Shown here one piece after another: positions 24,249 through 36,187 of a DNA stretch of 64,000 nt. The notes beneath the pieces are model-generated. The model saw only the letters and a program-made list of their open reading frames with translations, searched no databases and was not told the DNA's origin. The translations under genes and the position numbers were made by a program. This stretch comes from Chromera velia (lineage: Eukaryota; Sar; Chromeraceae), in contig JAHBMJ010000664.1 of NCBI GenBank assembly GCA_018398765.1, positions 162,726-226,725 on the forward strand, in the 5' to 3' direction. Every line of letters begins with the position of its first letter. Positions within the stretch are counted from its first letter, which is position 1.

Positions 24249-25252
24249 TGTGTATGTGTGTGTGAGTGTGTGACACTGTGTGTGTGTGTGTGCGCGCGCG
24301 CGTGCATTTATTTATATATGTGCCTGAGTGCCATGGATTTCGTGAGCAACTGGCCTTGCAGTATAAACATTTTGAGGCACAGCAAGGGTTTCAGCAATTC
24401 AAAAACACAAACATACACAGACTAGTACACAGAAAAAACATTAGAAACAAGTGCCGGATTTCATTTATGCGTCTGTTTGTAAATTTTCTTCCCTTGATGG
24501 GAATCATCATGGGTTCGATTTGGTCGCTTTCCTTTCTTTATTCCCTCTCCTCTTTCGCCTGGTGCAGCACGTCCTTCTTGAGGCAGTGAAGGTGGTCGAC
24601 GGGTGGCGTCCTCCAAAAGAGGACAAGAGAAAAAGAAAGAAAGAAACGACAAAAAGCGGTGAGAATAGGTGCGGTGGGGTACACGGCATTCTTCTTTCTT
24701 TTTTGGTTTTTGAAGCACTTCGTTTTCGTTTTCTGCCCTCCTTTTCTTGTAAGCCACCACATGAGAGCAATGCCGCTCTAGGGCCAGTTGGGGACGATCT
24801 TCTGCCCACCCGGCTACCCTGTTCCATGTTTCTCTCTGGGTACATTCCAAATTTTTCTGCAGGGTTTTGAGGCAGAGGGCGAGCCCATTCCGAGCCCCCC
24901 TGACAAGGGAGAAGTGGTTGTGGGAGAGACAGAAGTGAGCCCGAGCCCGCGTTCTTTCTGCCTGGATTTCTTAATTGTCTTCAGTCTTCGTTGATTTGTT
25001 TCCTGCACATTCAGAGTCGGGATCTCGATAGCCTGTAGAATCAAAAAGCAAACTGTGCAGCATATGCGAAGCGCTCTCAGTCTCCTCACACGTGCTGCTC
25101 CTGTTTGATATGTACAAACTCATCGAATATGTCCGGCAAAAAGAGCAGACGTATGACTGTCTGCAGATTCCGATTCGTGCGCTTCTTAGTGCGCTTCGGT
25201 CTACCCGATTCATGGAATACGCAATGAGATTCACAGCGGCGGCAGCAAACCA
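21610..25252 (+). CDS. Unidentified multi-exon gene downstream of the HET-like region (possibly the same gene)
   Basis: A string of short exons with good splice signals: 21610-21723 (VAEEGRRYIEELRGLRG), 22032-22136 (ALLLALLNRRRRQMLSK), 22303-22414 (VSEVEGELLVALFDQTLA), 22718-22763 (VIEAYTVTTSGARHF), 22856-23111 (TLGFVSVELTGMGTRTV), about 23,757-23,920 (NIMIRFHVEYRSHDATGE), about 24,560-24,620 (HVLLEAVKVVDGWRPP), about 24,865-24,933, and 25059-25252 (LLLFDMYKLIEYVRQKEQ). The first follows the HET-like part directly, so one gene is possible. I recognise no family. The last exon is helical and well formed. Its 3' end lacks a GT donor; GGCAAG or GCAAG follows. Exons at 23.2-23.5 kb and 24.0 kb are ambiguous in frame. 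Exact structure needs transcripts. Confidence 0.5.
24073..24305. repeat. (GA)n and (GT)n microsatellites
   Basis: A GA tract at about 24,073-24,123 and a long GT tract with GTAT interruptions at about 24,208-24,303, in a presumed intron of the plus-strand gene. Confidence 0.95.
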
Positions 25253-27523
25253 AGGCAAGACGACGCCGAGGATTCTTCTGAAGCTCCACTTTCAAAAAGT
25301 CCCTTTTTATATAAAACTTGGTACAAAACAATACAAGTTGTTAATGATGTCTAGAAATCATTATTATCATCATCATCATTATATGCCATCGTTGTCTGCC
25401 TAGACTAGTGGCCTAGCCTTCGAGGCTTCCAACGTTCGGCAAGAGACAAGCTTGGCAGCCCTCCCCCAAAGGAGAAAGCACACGTAAAAACACGATAAAT
25501 GACCTCCAGTAGCTTAAAAGGGGCTTGTCCTGAACTATGAGAAAAGGTCGGCTTTAAACGCTGGTCTGTAGGATTAAAAAATGACCGGGGGGAGCCAAGC
25601 TACCCACCTTCTTCTATCCCATCTCTCTTTTTTTCTCTTTTTCTTTATTTTCTTTACTTTTCCCCGACCGGTGTTCGTATACTGGGAAACTCACGCCATT
25701 AGAGTCGTCCTAAAGTGCTCCATGACGTGTGTATACGTGTGACTTGCCGTCCTGACCCAGGTAGAAAACCCCTATCGAGTCATGCCCCCAGATTTTCACC
25801 GTCTCCTCCAATTTTCTTCTTCTACACAGCACTGGCTTCTCAAAAACTGGCTGCGGCCGTGAGTGCGGCTTGTCTGGTTAACTTTAAAGGAAAGGGGAAA
25901 CCTGGAAGGCTGGCATCTACCTCCAGGCGTGCGGAGTCACGGGCATAGCCGTGTTTACTATGGTTCTGGATCTGTGTGGGATAGAGAGCCCAGCTCGCAG
26001 GCGTCTCCTCAGTTGGTTGAAGCTCCGAGGTCATTGTAGGTGTTTTGCTTCCTCTGCTTGCTTTGTGGTTGTTCTTTTAGCGCATCCGCTGTTTGTTCCG
26101 GAGTGAGGGGACACCTGGCAACTCTGGGTGCCTCAACTGTGTCAAAAGACTGCTCAGACTGGGGAAACAAGAAGTTTGAATTTAAAAAATTAATTACAAA
26201 GCCGTCTCCGACTGTTGTAGAAGAAGCTCATTATGTCGGGAGCTGGAAGCCTTCTGCGGCCATGTGGGGCTGCCTGCTTGTTTACTTACTCTCTTCGTAC
26301 CCATGTCAAAGCCTGAAAACGATCGATCGACTCGCAGCATCTGCCGCCAATGGTTGCCGCCATGGTTGCCCCTGGCTTTGGCTTTGCCGCTTTAGCTTTG
26401 CTGCTTTAGCTTTGCCGCTTTGGCTTTGCCGCGTTAAACATATTTTTAGGTATATTATATTTTAAATGAATCTTAAAATGATTTGTTTATGCATATGTTA
26501 TATTAGAACTCTAGCTGAAACTAGAAAAATTGAGAATTATATTTTCTCATATTTAGCAACAATGTATCAGAAAATAATATGGTCTTGCCTGAAATTAAAG
26601 ACGTTAAATTATTATGAACCAAATCTATATATTCGGCATTAGAGTAGAAAGCCATCCCTTTAAACTTTTGAACATTAATTCTATTTACTTACTTATACTT
26701 ACTTAAGGTTGGTTGAGCCTAGGGTCTCCGACAATCAGAGACAGATGGCAACCCATGCATGCAGAAGTCAACAGACAGGGCCGGCTTGAGCCAGCCATAA
26801 AAACATAAGCATGAACCGCCACAACCTCCCGAGTCAGACGGCTAAACAACCACCCACTGCTTATGTTCACCTCAAATAAGCTTTGCCTCAAATAAGCTTT
26901 GATCAATGGGCAGGCTTAAAGTTTCTGAGGCTCACGGTTTACTAGACGCTCTATAGGATGAAAGAGACCAGCTCCCGAACATATGCCTCCTCCTTTTCCA
27001 CTCCTCTCACTCCAGCAGCCACTACCCATTGTGCTCTTGCGACTCTTTCCCCTATTCCAGATCGTTCTTTAACCCTGTCAGAGAGTGATACAAACTTCAA
27101 TCGATACTACTCGGTGTACATGCAGACAGTGAGTTTATACACTGCATTATCTACCAGTCTTTTACCCCCAATTGTAGGACATTGCATACAATGGTACTCA
27201 CTGGATCGCCCATGTTTCGTTCCGCCCCCTACGTACTCTTGCAGCAGAGAGCGGAAACGGATCTATTATTATTCGGATCTTAATACCATAAAAATAGTAG
27301 TTAAAATACCTTAGACAATATGAATTTTATAAGAATTGGTCTGTTTAACAGCTAGTTTAGCAGCTAGTCAACTGTTTGCAAAGTCCTCAAACACATGGGG
27401 AAAAGAAAAGATTCTCTCCTACAAATAATTGATCGATTGATCTATGCATCCTAGGAGTACGTACCTAGGAGCTATCCTGTTGGACGCATGGTATATTGAG
27501 TTGGCTGCTCTGAGTCTTGAGAT
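25253..27523. other. Long non-coding stretch (intron or spacer)
   Basis: No gene is supported. At about 26,372-26,433 a 12-13-bp unit containing GCTTTGCCGCTTT repeats five or so times. AT-rich DNA surrounds it. It may be the left part of a ~5-kb intron linking the exon ending at 25,252 with that at 30,332. Confidence 0.5.
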
Positions 27524-29213
27524 ATGTGCTAGACTATAAGAACCACGGCTTGGTTAGTCAGACATACAAACTTCCGGTAAAATGCTATGAAACTACTAGG
27601 TAGATTAGGGAACATGCCTAGTAGACCAGGGGGTCTTCTAGGCAGTCTACCTCGGGTCTACCAGGCAAGTGCCTAGTGACTCCTAGGGAGCTACCGGGCA
27701 AACACTAAAACATTCCTAGACACCATCTAGGTAAGTTCCTATCCTATTCTAAGCAAGCTTAGACAAAGAGTTCTTTAAAAAAACGGTGTTAGATAATGAT
27801 ACTTATGTAGAAATAATCATAATATGATTTTAGAGCATTAAGAGTCAGCATGCAAAATATTTTTTCAAGGCAACCTCCAAGATGTTTTGCCCCAAAACAA
27901 ACCTATTAGCCATGTATAGCCCAAGCCACAGTCGTTGAGGCTTGGGCACTAGCTGCAATCCCTCCCCTTCCCCTTCTCCGTCCCCTCACACCCTTGTTGG
28001 TAGTCTCCCCCTTAGAGCGTTCTCGCCCTGTAGGTGCCTCTACCCCCCCCTCTCCTCTCCATATCTGCCACCCCCCCCTCTCCACACTTTCCCTCCTCTC
28101 CCTTCATTACCCTTAGCCAGAAGCAGACCCATCGGCCAAAGCCGGTGAGGCTGGCGCAACTCCACGCCCTGCCCCACGTCCTGCCCCCCTGCCTCCCCTT
28201 GCACTAGCTCTTGCACCCCTGCCTCCCCTTGCACCTCTTCCAGAGCGTCCTTGTCCGGTAGGTGCCTCTGCTCTCTCCTCCCCTCCCTCCTCCTCCTCCT
28301 CCTCTTCATCCTCTCCTCCTTCCCCCTCTTCATAACTTCCTGAAGAGTTGCCTGCTACTGCTGCACTTGTAGCTTTTTTCTTTCTTCGATCATTCACCAT
28401 CTGTGCCTCTTTGTTTTCAAGTGCTCTCTTCATTGCCTCGCCTCCAACATTGATATGCAATTCTTTATAAATCCCTGCAAAAAACGCCACACGAAGCAAA
28501 ATTTCATACATCACATATTTGAGCTTCTTTTTAGGGTTAACCTATGGCAGCACCTTTTTGTCATCCCCCGCCCATTTCCATCTCTGAATACACATCAGGA
28601 CCGGATCTGCAGACCCCCCCCCCTTTTGCTCAAGCAGTGAAAAGTCGGGAGTTTTGTTCTCGACATCTGCGTAAAAAGCACTGTTGGGCGGCGTCGTCCC
28701 TATTCTGAGCGCGTACCCCACAAACTCATCTACCTGAGTCTCTTTACCGTCAACCATCTTATCGTACTCGGTTTTTGGAAAGCATGGAAACCCTAACAGA
28801 GGCTGATAAGGTGCTCTTCAGCTCTTCTGAATACTACAAGTCAGAGCTTCTCGATGAAGGAGCAGGGGCAGAGCGAGATGAAGCCATGCCTGACCAAGCG
28901 CGGGCATGACATTTCTATAAATATTCATCAATTAAATACTTTTACTTACGTTTTTAAAGTTGAAAACTCAGCCAATGTTGTCTAGAAAAACTGAAGATAT
29001 TGCTAAGAGACTACCTAGGATAAGATAGGAACTTGCCTAGATGGTACCTAAAGTCTACTAGGCACTTGCCCGGGAGACCCCTAGGGTCCACCAGGCATGT
29101 ACCCTAAATCTCCTAGGCATTCTTTCAAATATGCCCAGACTTCCCTGGGGTTGTCCAGGCAGTATTCTTAGGAGTTTGTATATCTGACTAGGCAAGCCGT
29201 GACGATTATCTAG
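27524..29213. mobile_element. Element with ~200-bp imperfect terminal inverted repeats
   Basis: The left arm (about 27,540-27,760) and right arm (about 29,000-29,205) are reverse complements in order: CACGGCTTG then TAGTCAGA then TACAAACT at the outer ends, and CATCTAGGTAAGTTCCTATC (left) against its complement near 29,025 at the inner ends. Both arms are dense in CTAG and CCAGGCA motifs. The outer limits are approximate and no target duplication was found. The interior carries partial minus-strand open frames. This looks like a non-autonomous or decayed DNA transposon; superfamily unknown. Confidence 0.7.
28113..28757 (-). pseudogene. Open frames inside the inverted-repeat element, unknown
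   Basis: Two minus-strand frames: 28757-28542 (VDEFVGYALRIGTTPPN, CIQRWKWAGDDKK) and 28514-28113 (ILLRVAFFAGIYKELHI), the latter ending in a long acidic run and an RGG-rich tail. They may be two exons of one gene carried by the element. A plus-strand 41-codon frame (METLTEADKVLFSSSEYY) lies at about 28,791. No transposase motif was recognised, so a cargo gene or decayed transposase are both possible. Confidence 0.35.
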
Positions 29214-30331
29214 CTACACACGAAGACAGAAATAAAGATTTACGAAGAAATCGATCCGTAGGTCCTTATTCTAGAGAGAGTCGTTACAGAATGGCAAGCA
29301 GAGAGCCACTCTAAGAAGATAAACGTTCAATTCTAGCATTCGATCGAGATGAAACAATGAGAAATTTTGTGAGTTAAAATAGATGCAAGAGGAGACGCCT
29401 GACGGAGTCCCTGCATGCGGGAACCCCGGAAAGGCTTAGTCCCAAACGAGAAGTGAAAGAGTTCCAGAGATGGCAATCACTTGCGTAAACAATCGGAACT
29501 CAGCATGCGTCACTCAACGTGCAATCACTGACAGGAGAGGCGAGCCGGGATCAGTCAAAGAGAGAAGCGCATAGAAAGATGAATATTATGCATGAGGCGA
29601 GCTGACCAGTGGTGGCGCGCGCAGCCTTTAAGGATCCGGATGCGGACTTACACGCTTTAAAAATCAATTCGCTCGGCATGCGCCCCTTACTAAACGGAAA
29701 GAGACAAAAGAAGTGCGCATCGACAAGCAAAGAACAGGAGCAGCATGCTTCCGGAATATTACGGTCTAGCCTCTAACTGAGCCTACTTAACTGGCTAGCT
29801 TAATCAAGCTCTAAGCCTAATTTCAGAGAAAGCTACTAGGAAAGCCGCCAACAATATAAGCCTTTTCTAGGTAATAAACCGCATACAAGAGCATATGAAA
29901 AATAAATCCTAGAATAAATTCTAACCCGGCTAACCGATCTTATCCTATTTTTAAATGTTAGTGTGTTTGATTGCTATACTAACTACTATAGTTTCACTGT
30001 TGCATGCTAGATTACATGCAAGCTATAAAGACACTAGACCACTAAAAGATAACTTAAATATTGTTTAATTGAACTTATTGAGTAAAACTGAAAGTAAAAT
30101 TCAGCCTGCCTAGATTCACAACTATAAAAAGTATCCTTAAGCCTAGCCTCAAGCTAGGATTCCTACGCTGAATCCCGGGATTCAGACTGGGGAGCATGAA
30201 CAGGAGTGTAACAAGCTGTTGAGGTCTCCGGTAATGACATTATTGACATATGAGATGCGTGCATGTATTTGAGGTCAGTCTTTTTTAGAGTGACTTTTTG
30301 ATTGGCATTTCTTTGACCAATTTGTTTCCAG
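29214..30331. other. Non-coding stretch right of the inverted-repeat element
   Basis: Mixed-composition then AT-rich DNA without recognisable genes. It ends at the TTTGTTTCCAG acceptor of the 30,332 exon. Confidence 0.5.
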
Positions 30332-30803
30332 GGTAAACGGCAGCTGCTGGGTCTCCTGGGCGAGTTACCATCACAAGCTTGGGACATAAACTCCAACACG
30401 TACAGCGTGCTAGACCGGGTGAGAAAATCCCGCACGGATTGAATTTGGAAGATCAAAGACGGAGCATTAAATTTCGGTCCGGCGATGAATTGAAAGAAGA
30501 AAGGAGGCAGAGGGAAAGGACGGCACTCATGCAATCCTGCCTTCCCCATAAGATAAGATTTCAATTTCCTTTTTTCTATTGCTGTTCGCGACTTACGTAC
30601 GCTGCATGTCGCCACTTCCCACGTCCCACCCAAGTGAGAAAAAAGGATTCTTTCTGCTTCGGATTGAAGCATACAGAAAAATATTTGTTGAATTGAAGCA
30701 TACATGAAGTCGGTTCACTGCTTTGCAGAAACAACAACGGCCTGTGTCGCCTCACCAGAGAGAGCATCTATTCATGCACCTTGATGAACAGCGTCCTGAG
30801 TGA
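30332..30803 (+). CDS. Terminal exon pair of a plus-strand gene, family unknown
   Basis: Exon 30332-30418 follows TTTGTTTCCAG, reads GKRQLLGLLGELPSQAWD onward for 29 codons, and stops at CGG|GTGAGA. The next exon, 30729-30803, follows CTTTGCAG, stays in phase, reads QREHLFMHLDEQRPE and ends in TGA. Both lengths are multiples of three. Its partner upstream is probably the exon ending at 25,252: joining after CAA gives NQ-GKRQ in frame, but the donor would then be GG or one base off a GC donor. The stop lies 168 bases from that of the palmitoyltransferase on the other strand, so the genes are tail-to-tail. Confidence 0.6.
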
Positions 30804-30970
30804 ATGCGCACTTTCTGTCGGTCTGACCACTGTTTCCCATTCTCACGCATCCACCCATGTTTCCGCAAAAGAGACCCCAGGAGAGACCTCAACCCTCCCA
30901 CCCCCTTCCCCAAATTCCCCCCCCCTTTCCCTCGATCACTCTTCATCTCTCTCTGTGCCAGCCATCCATC

Positions 30971-33900
30971 CTACTGAGGAGCGACGTGCAAGTGGTAACC
31001 TGGGGGCGGGTTCTCTGGATCGAATCCCGACATCCGCAGGTTCCCGGGCAGCGGTGCATTCCACTCCATCCCAGCCTGCCCCCCCCTAGTGTCGTAGTAA
31101 GGAGGGAACTGAGGACCTGCCGCCACCGGGAAACTCTCCCCGGGAAGCGCAGAACCAGGAGCAAGAGGAGAGAATGACGGTGCAGGCTGCTGCTGTTGAG
31201 GGAAGTGAGGGGGCGATCCAGAGGGGTGGGAAGGAAGGGGTGAGTGCCCTCCACCGGAAAGCATCTGAGTCGGGGGCGGCGGGGGACCTCCGGGGACCCA
31301 GCCTTGCGGCGGCGCGGGGCCTCCAGCGGTGTGCATAGGAGAACCTCCGGCGAGTGGCGGGGGACCTCCGGGGACCCAGCCTTGCGGCGGCGCGGGGCCT
31401 CCGGCGGTGTGCATAGGAGAACCTCCGGTGAGAGGCGGGGGACCTCCGGGGACCCAGCCTTGCGGCGGCGCGGGGACCCAGCCTTGCGGCGGCGCGGAGC
31501 GTCCGGCGGTGTGCATAGGAGAACCTCCGGCGAGAGGCGGGGGACCTCCGGGAACCCAGCCTTGCGGCGGCGCGGGGCCTCCGGCGGTGTGCATAGGAGA
31601 ACCTCCGGCGAGAGGCGGGGGACCTCCGGGGACCCAGCCTTGCGGCGGCGCGGAGCGTCCGGCGGTGTGCATAGGAGAACCTCCGGGGACCCAGCCTTGC
31701 GGCGGCGCGGGGCCTCCAGCGGTGTGCATAGGAGAACCTCCGGCAACCCCAACGGGTGGCGGTGCCGGACCTCCACCAGAATGCATCTGAGGCGGGGGTG
31801 GCGGGGGACCTCCAGGGACCCAACCGGGCGGCGGCGCGGGGCCTCCACTGGTGTGCATAGGAGAACCTCCGGGGACCCGACCATGCGGAGGGCGATTTCC
31901 GGGGTGCATCTGAGGCGGGGGTGGCGGGTGGCCTGCTCCGGGGTGGAATGGGAGAGCTGGAGGATGACCAGGAGGAAGGCCGGGTGGTTGACTGCTGCCG
32001 TGGTGATCAGGCTGCTGTGGAGGTTGGGGGGGGAAGTAGGGCTGGTGGTGTGTCTGTGCTGTGCCGAACTTCCAAATATTTCTGCAGGCAAGTAGAGGAG
32101 CGGAGAGGAGAGCAGAAGGGGTGAGGGGGGAGGGCAATTCATGGACATCCAAAGGAAAAAAGAAGAGGACCGAACTCGGCTGCTGTTCCTGCACGTCCTC
32201 ATGTCCATCCATCCATCCATCCATCCATTTGTGAGTACTTGATCAGACTTTCTCGAACGAATGTCGCGAATGACATGCACACACCAAAGTGCATGGTGTT
32301 CTCTTTTCTCCTCTGACTCCTCACTTTCTCTCTCACACAGATTGCTGCGCACGGACACACAAATAATCTCGCTGACTGACCCGATGACTGAGCAGAAGCC
32401 ATCACTCCCGAAGACCCATGAGAATCCCTTCACATGCGATCCGTCCCTGGGAAGACTTTTGAATTTGTTCTGGAGATAAGCGGGCCTGCAGAACGAAGGG
32501 GAAGGAGGTAGAGTGACCAGCACGTACCAGCATGGAGGTCTTGCAGAATGGGGTCACAAAGTGCGCTCATCGATCCATCACACCTGAACGACACGAAATG
32601 AAAGCCTTGTTTGGAACACCTGACTCACCTCTTTCTCTCTGCCTCTTTTGTCTCATTTATCTTGACAATGTCTTACCGTTTGTCTGGTCTTTGTTTCATT
32701 TTTTCTTCCTGTCATTCTCTTGCTGTTCTTTGTTCCTTCCTCCCATCTCTCCCCCCCTCACAGCTTTTGTCGGTCGATCCTGCCCACCCACTCACTCACT
32801 GACTCCCAAAGTCACCCCACTCACCTCGACCGCACCTCATCGTTGGTCACGTTGAACAGAACGTTGATCACCATCAGACCGCAGATGCGCCCAGCAAGGA
32901 AGACGAAGCCCAGGTTCATCACAAGGACGTAGTGAAGTGCCAGGAACTGGACCACAAACAAACCCTGCATTCGCATCCATGGAAGGAAAGATTTCGAAAT
33001 AAAAAAGCCAAAGGGACGACAACCAAGGGAAATGGAAAAAGGCCAACAAAGTGAAAGCGGAAGAGCTTTTCAGAAGAACACAACCAAAACACTTCTGACA
33101 CACATGCAATAAGCGCTTTGCTGTTTCTAAATTCCGATAACTCCCCTCACTTCCTGCTCATTAGCCCCATTTTGCCTCCTCGCCCCCCCCCCCCCNCTCC
33201 AATGTCTCTGTCAATCGACTGACTGCATCCCAGGAGCCCTCTCCAAGGTAAGGGACGAGCTCTTCGGGTGTGGCTGCCCTCTTGCTCAAGAATGCGACGA
33301 CCTCATCCCATCCCCCTCCCCAGACCCATCGACTCAATTCCATCACCTTCAGAACATCGAAGGCCAAAATCAGAGAAGCCACGAGCAACACCTGGAGGAG
33401 CTGAGCTAGGATGAACCAGAAGAAGCTGCGCTGATTTCCAACACCGATGCACCAGTCGAGCCACCAGCAGTGGTGGTCCTTCTTTCTGCGCACCACAACG
33501 ATACAATAAAAATGACATATTGGACACGGAGCCAGAGACAGGAGCTGTTGGAGCAAATGAGAAAAGGTGACTGCTCAGCATACAGACCGGGAATTCAAAG
33601 AAACCTGCTGAGAGAGGAACAATGTACCGTTCTCAAAGGACCAAACCGGATGCTGCCTCGATGCACGGGCAAAAAGCTCCCTGACAGCCGAAGGAAAGAA
33701 TCATCTATGCCCCCGGACATCGATCTGCCTGATTGACCGACCTGACGCAGATGCCGCACTCGGGGCAGTGACGGGACCTCGGTGCTCTCAGTACTTGGCA
33801 AGTCACGCAGGCCGCCTGCAATCCCGTCCATTCGTTCATGAATGTGCCTAAAAACGAATCGAATGATGCGCTACGCTCCCATGCAGAAACCAGATGGAAG

Positions 33901-36156
33901 TCAGAGTGTGATTAAAATACATTTAGGGTAAAAGAATGGACACAAGAGAAGGAAGGAACCATGACCTCAGTCACTACCAAGAATCAATCCACTGAATCAG
34001 CCCAGCAGCCCAAGTACCGTCAGACCCACCCACCTTCTTGTCTCCCCGACGGATTGACGCCACGTACTTCTCTCCACACTCCCGTCCCATGTTCTGGTGA
34101 AGAAGCGCCTCCCTCTCCTCCCTCACGTCGAGCTGTCGAGTCCGCTGCTCACACTGTCAAATGGAACAAAGGAAACAAGGAAGGGGAACAGAAAGAGATC
34201 AAGTGACACCTGAATCAGTTCTGCAAGCTTAATCTCATTGCTTGCACTGGAGCAAAAAGGCAGATGGAGAAGGAAGCTGGCAAAGAAACGACATATGTTA
34301 ATGAAAGCGAAGCAAAAACAAAAAGGCAGACAGAGGATGAATGAATCACACGCAGTGCAACCGGATTCCAAGTATCCTCCAACCACTTTGCCTGTCAGCG
34401 AACCAGCACGCACATCCATACTCTCACGCATACACACAGAGAGTCAGTGAGAAAGAGAGGGCGAGAGAGAGAGAGGCTCTTTTCCCTGTTCACTAAGTGA
34501 GTCACTCACCTCCAAGTTTCGTTTGATCTCCACAGCTTTTCGGAATCTCTTCCTCTGCTCAGCCGGGAGGACCTTCACTGCCGTGTCTGCGTCAATCATC
34601 ACACTGATGTCTGACGAGAAACTCTCTCCCCGTCTCACGCCCACACCCCCAGCCTCCACATCCCCTCTCTCTTCAGCAATCGCTGCATTCAGTTTCTCCC
34701 TCTCTCTCTGCTCATCCGCGTACACCTGCCTGAGTGCAGCGAGAAGCTCGTCTGACTCGAGTGCGGGACGGAAATGGAGACGGCGCTCTGACGGGGGGAT
34801 CTGACGGATCGCGGCCTTCAGGGCTCTGAACTCGTCAGTCCCCTCAAACGACCCCCAAGGACGACCCCAGTTATCGGGAGGGTCAGTGGTCACGGGTCTC
34901 AGTTGAAATTCGTCGCCTCCGTCTTCCCCGTCTGCGGTGGTGGGTGAGGGTGCACACCATTCTCTCTCGGGTGGGCGGATGGAGTTGGGAGACCCACCGG
35001 GTGGCTGCTCAAAAGGTCCTTTTCTCTTTTTTTCTGCTTTCGCTTTTTCTCTCAGAGGATCGTAGGGGGTCCTCCGGGTCCGGTCATCGAAGGTCTGTGC
35101 CTCCTTCAGAGCCTCCCTCCTCCTCCAGTCTTCATCTGCACCCCAGAGCAGAGGTTGCCCGTCCTCCCCCCTGCCCTCTCCCATGTTAGCGTAGTGAGCA
35201 GGTACACAGGAAAGCCCTGTGTACCCAAACGACACAGAGGTGGGAAGATCATCTTCTCCTTCTTTCTCACCCCCTCCATCTTGTTTGTTCATCTGAGTCA
35301 TTTCGTATTCGTAATCCATCCGTGCGTCCTCAAGGAAACTCTCGGCCTCAGAGACCCGCCCTCTCCCACCCCATGCACAGAAGAGACGACTCCAAAACCC
35401 AGGAGGTCTATTCGGGTGTGTGGGTGCACAGCAGCAGCCACTGCGGGTTGACTGATAGGTTCTCTGAACGTCCCCCCGAATCCCGCTGGCCTCCCGCTTC
35501 CGTTGCAGCTCCGCCAATTCTTCCCACAGCTTCAAATCACGGGCATTCGTTCGGGAACGGACAGCACTCTCCTCCTCGATGCCTATCTCTGTGACTGCGT
35601 TGACCTCTCTGAGCATCTTGATGGGGGCACAGCACACACCCTCAATGCATGCACCGCAAGGATTCGGTTTCATTCTCTTCATTCCCACCGGGCGGGGCGG
35701 GGCACGGGTGGGAGGGGGGGGAGGGCGTATCCCCTCTGCCTTGAGTCTTTCTTTGTCTTTCTTGTACTGACGAGTCACTCTCCACCTTGCTCTCTCGTCA
35801 CTCTCATACTCCAACCGCGCCAGGTCTTGCTGTGCCTGCAGTTCGTTTTTGTCGTTCTTCATCCTCTCAGCAAATCCCTTGGGGTCCATCACCGCACCCC
35901 CTGAGTGCTGAAGAGCCTCTCGCACCGCAGGGAGCACGCTTTGTCGGTTTCTCAGCATGTCTCTGCATGGATGGATGGACAGCAGACAGGATTCCTGAAC
36001 CATGCAGGGAACAAATCATCATGTGGGCGTGTTTTGCAGCCTTTCTGCATTGGCGGACCCGTACGCACAACCCAAACGGGAACCTGAAGAGAAGAGAGGT
36101 ATCTGAAGTTGGACTATAAACCACACAATCCAAGGCGGGCAACCAGAGAGGGGAGC

Positions 36157-36187
<31 letters not shown>

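Noticed and set aside
30163-30705. 180-codon minus-strand frame
   Set aside because: It overlaps a plus-strand exon with ideal acceptor and donor and lacks splice or domain evidence; probably 3' untranslated DNA of the palmitoyltransferase.
31244-32095. 283-codon plus-strand frame in the 31-kb minisatellite
   Set aside because: It is the antisense shadow of the proline-rich tail; the minus strand connects to the DHHC gene through good splice sites.
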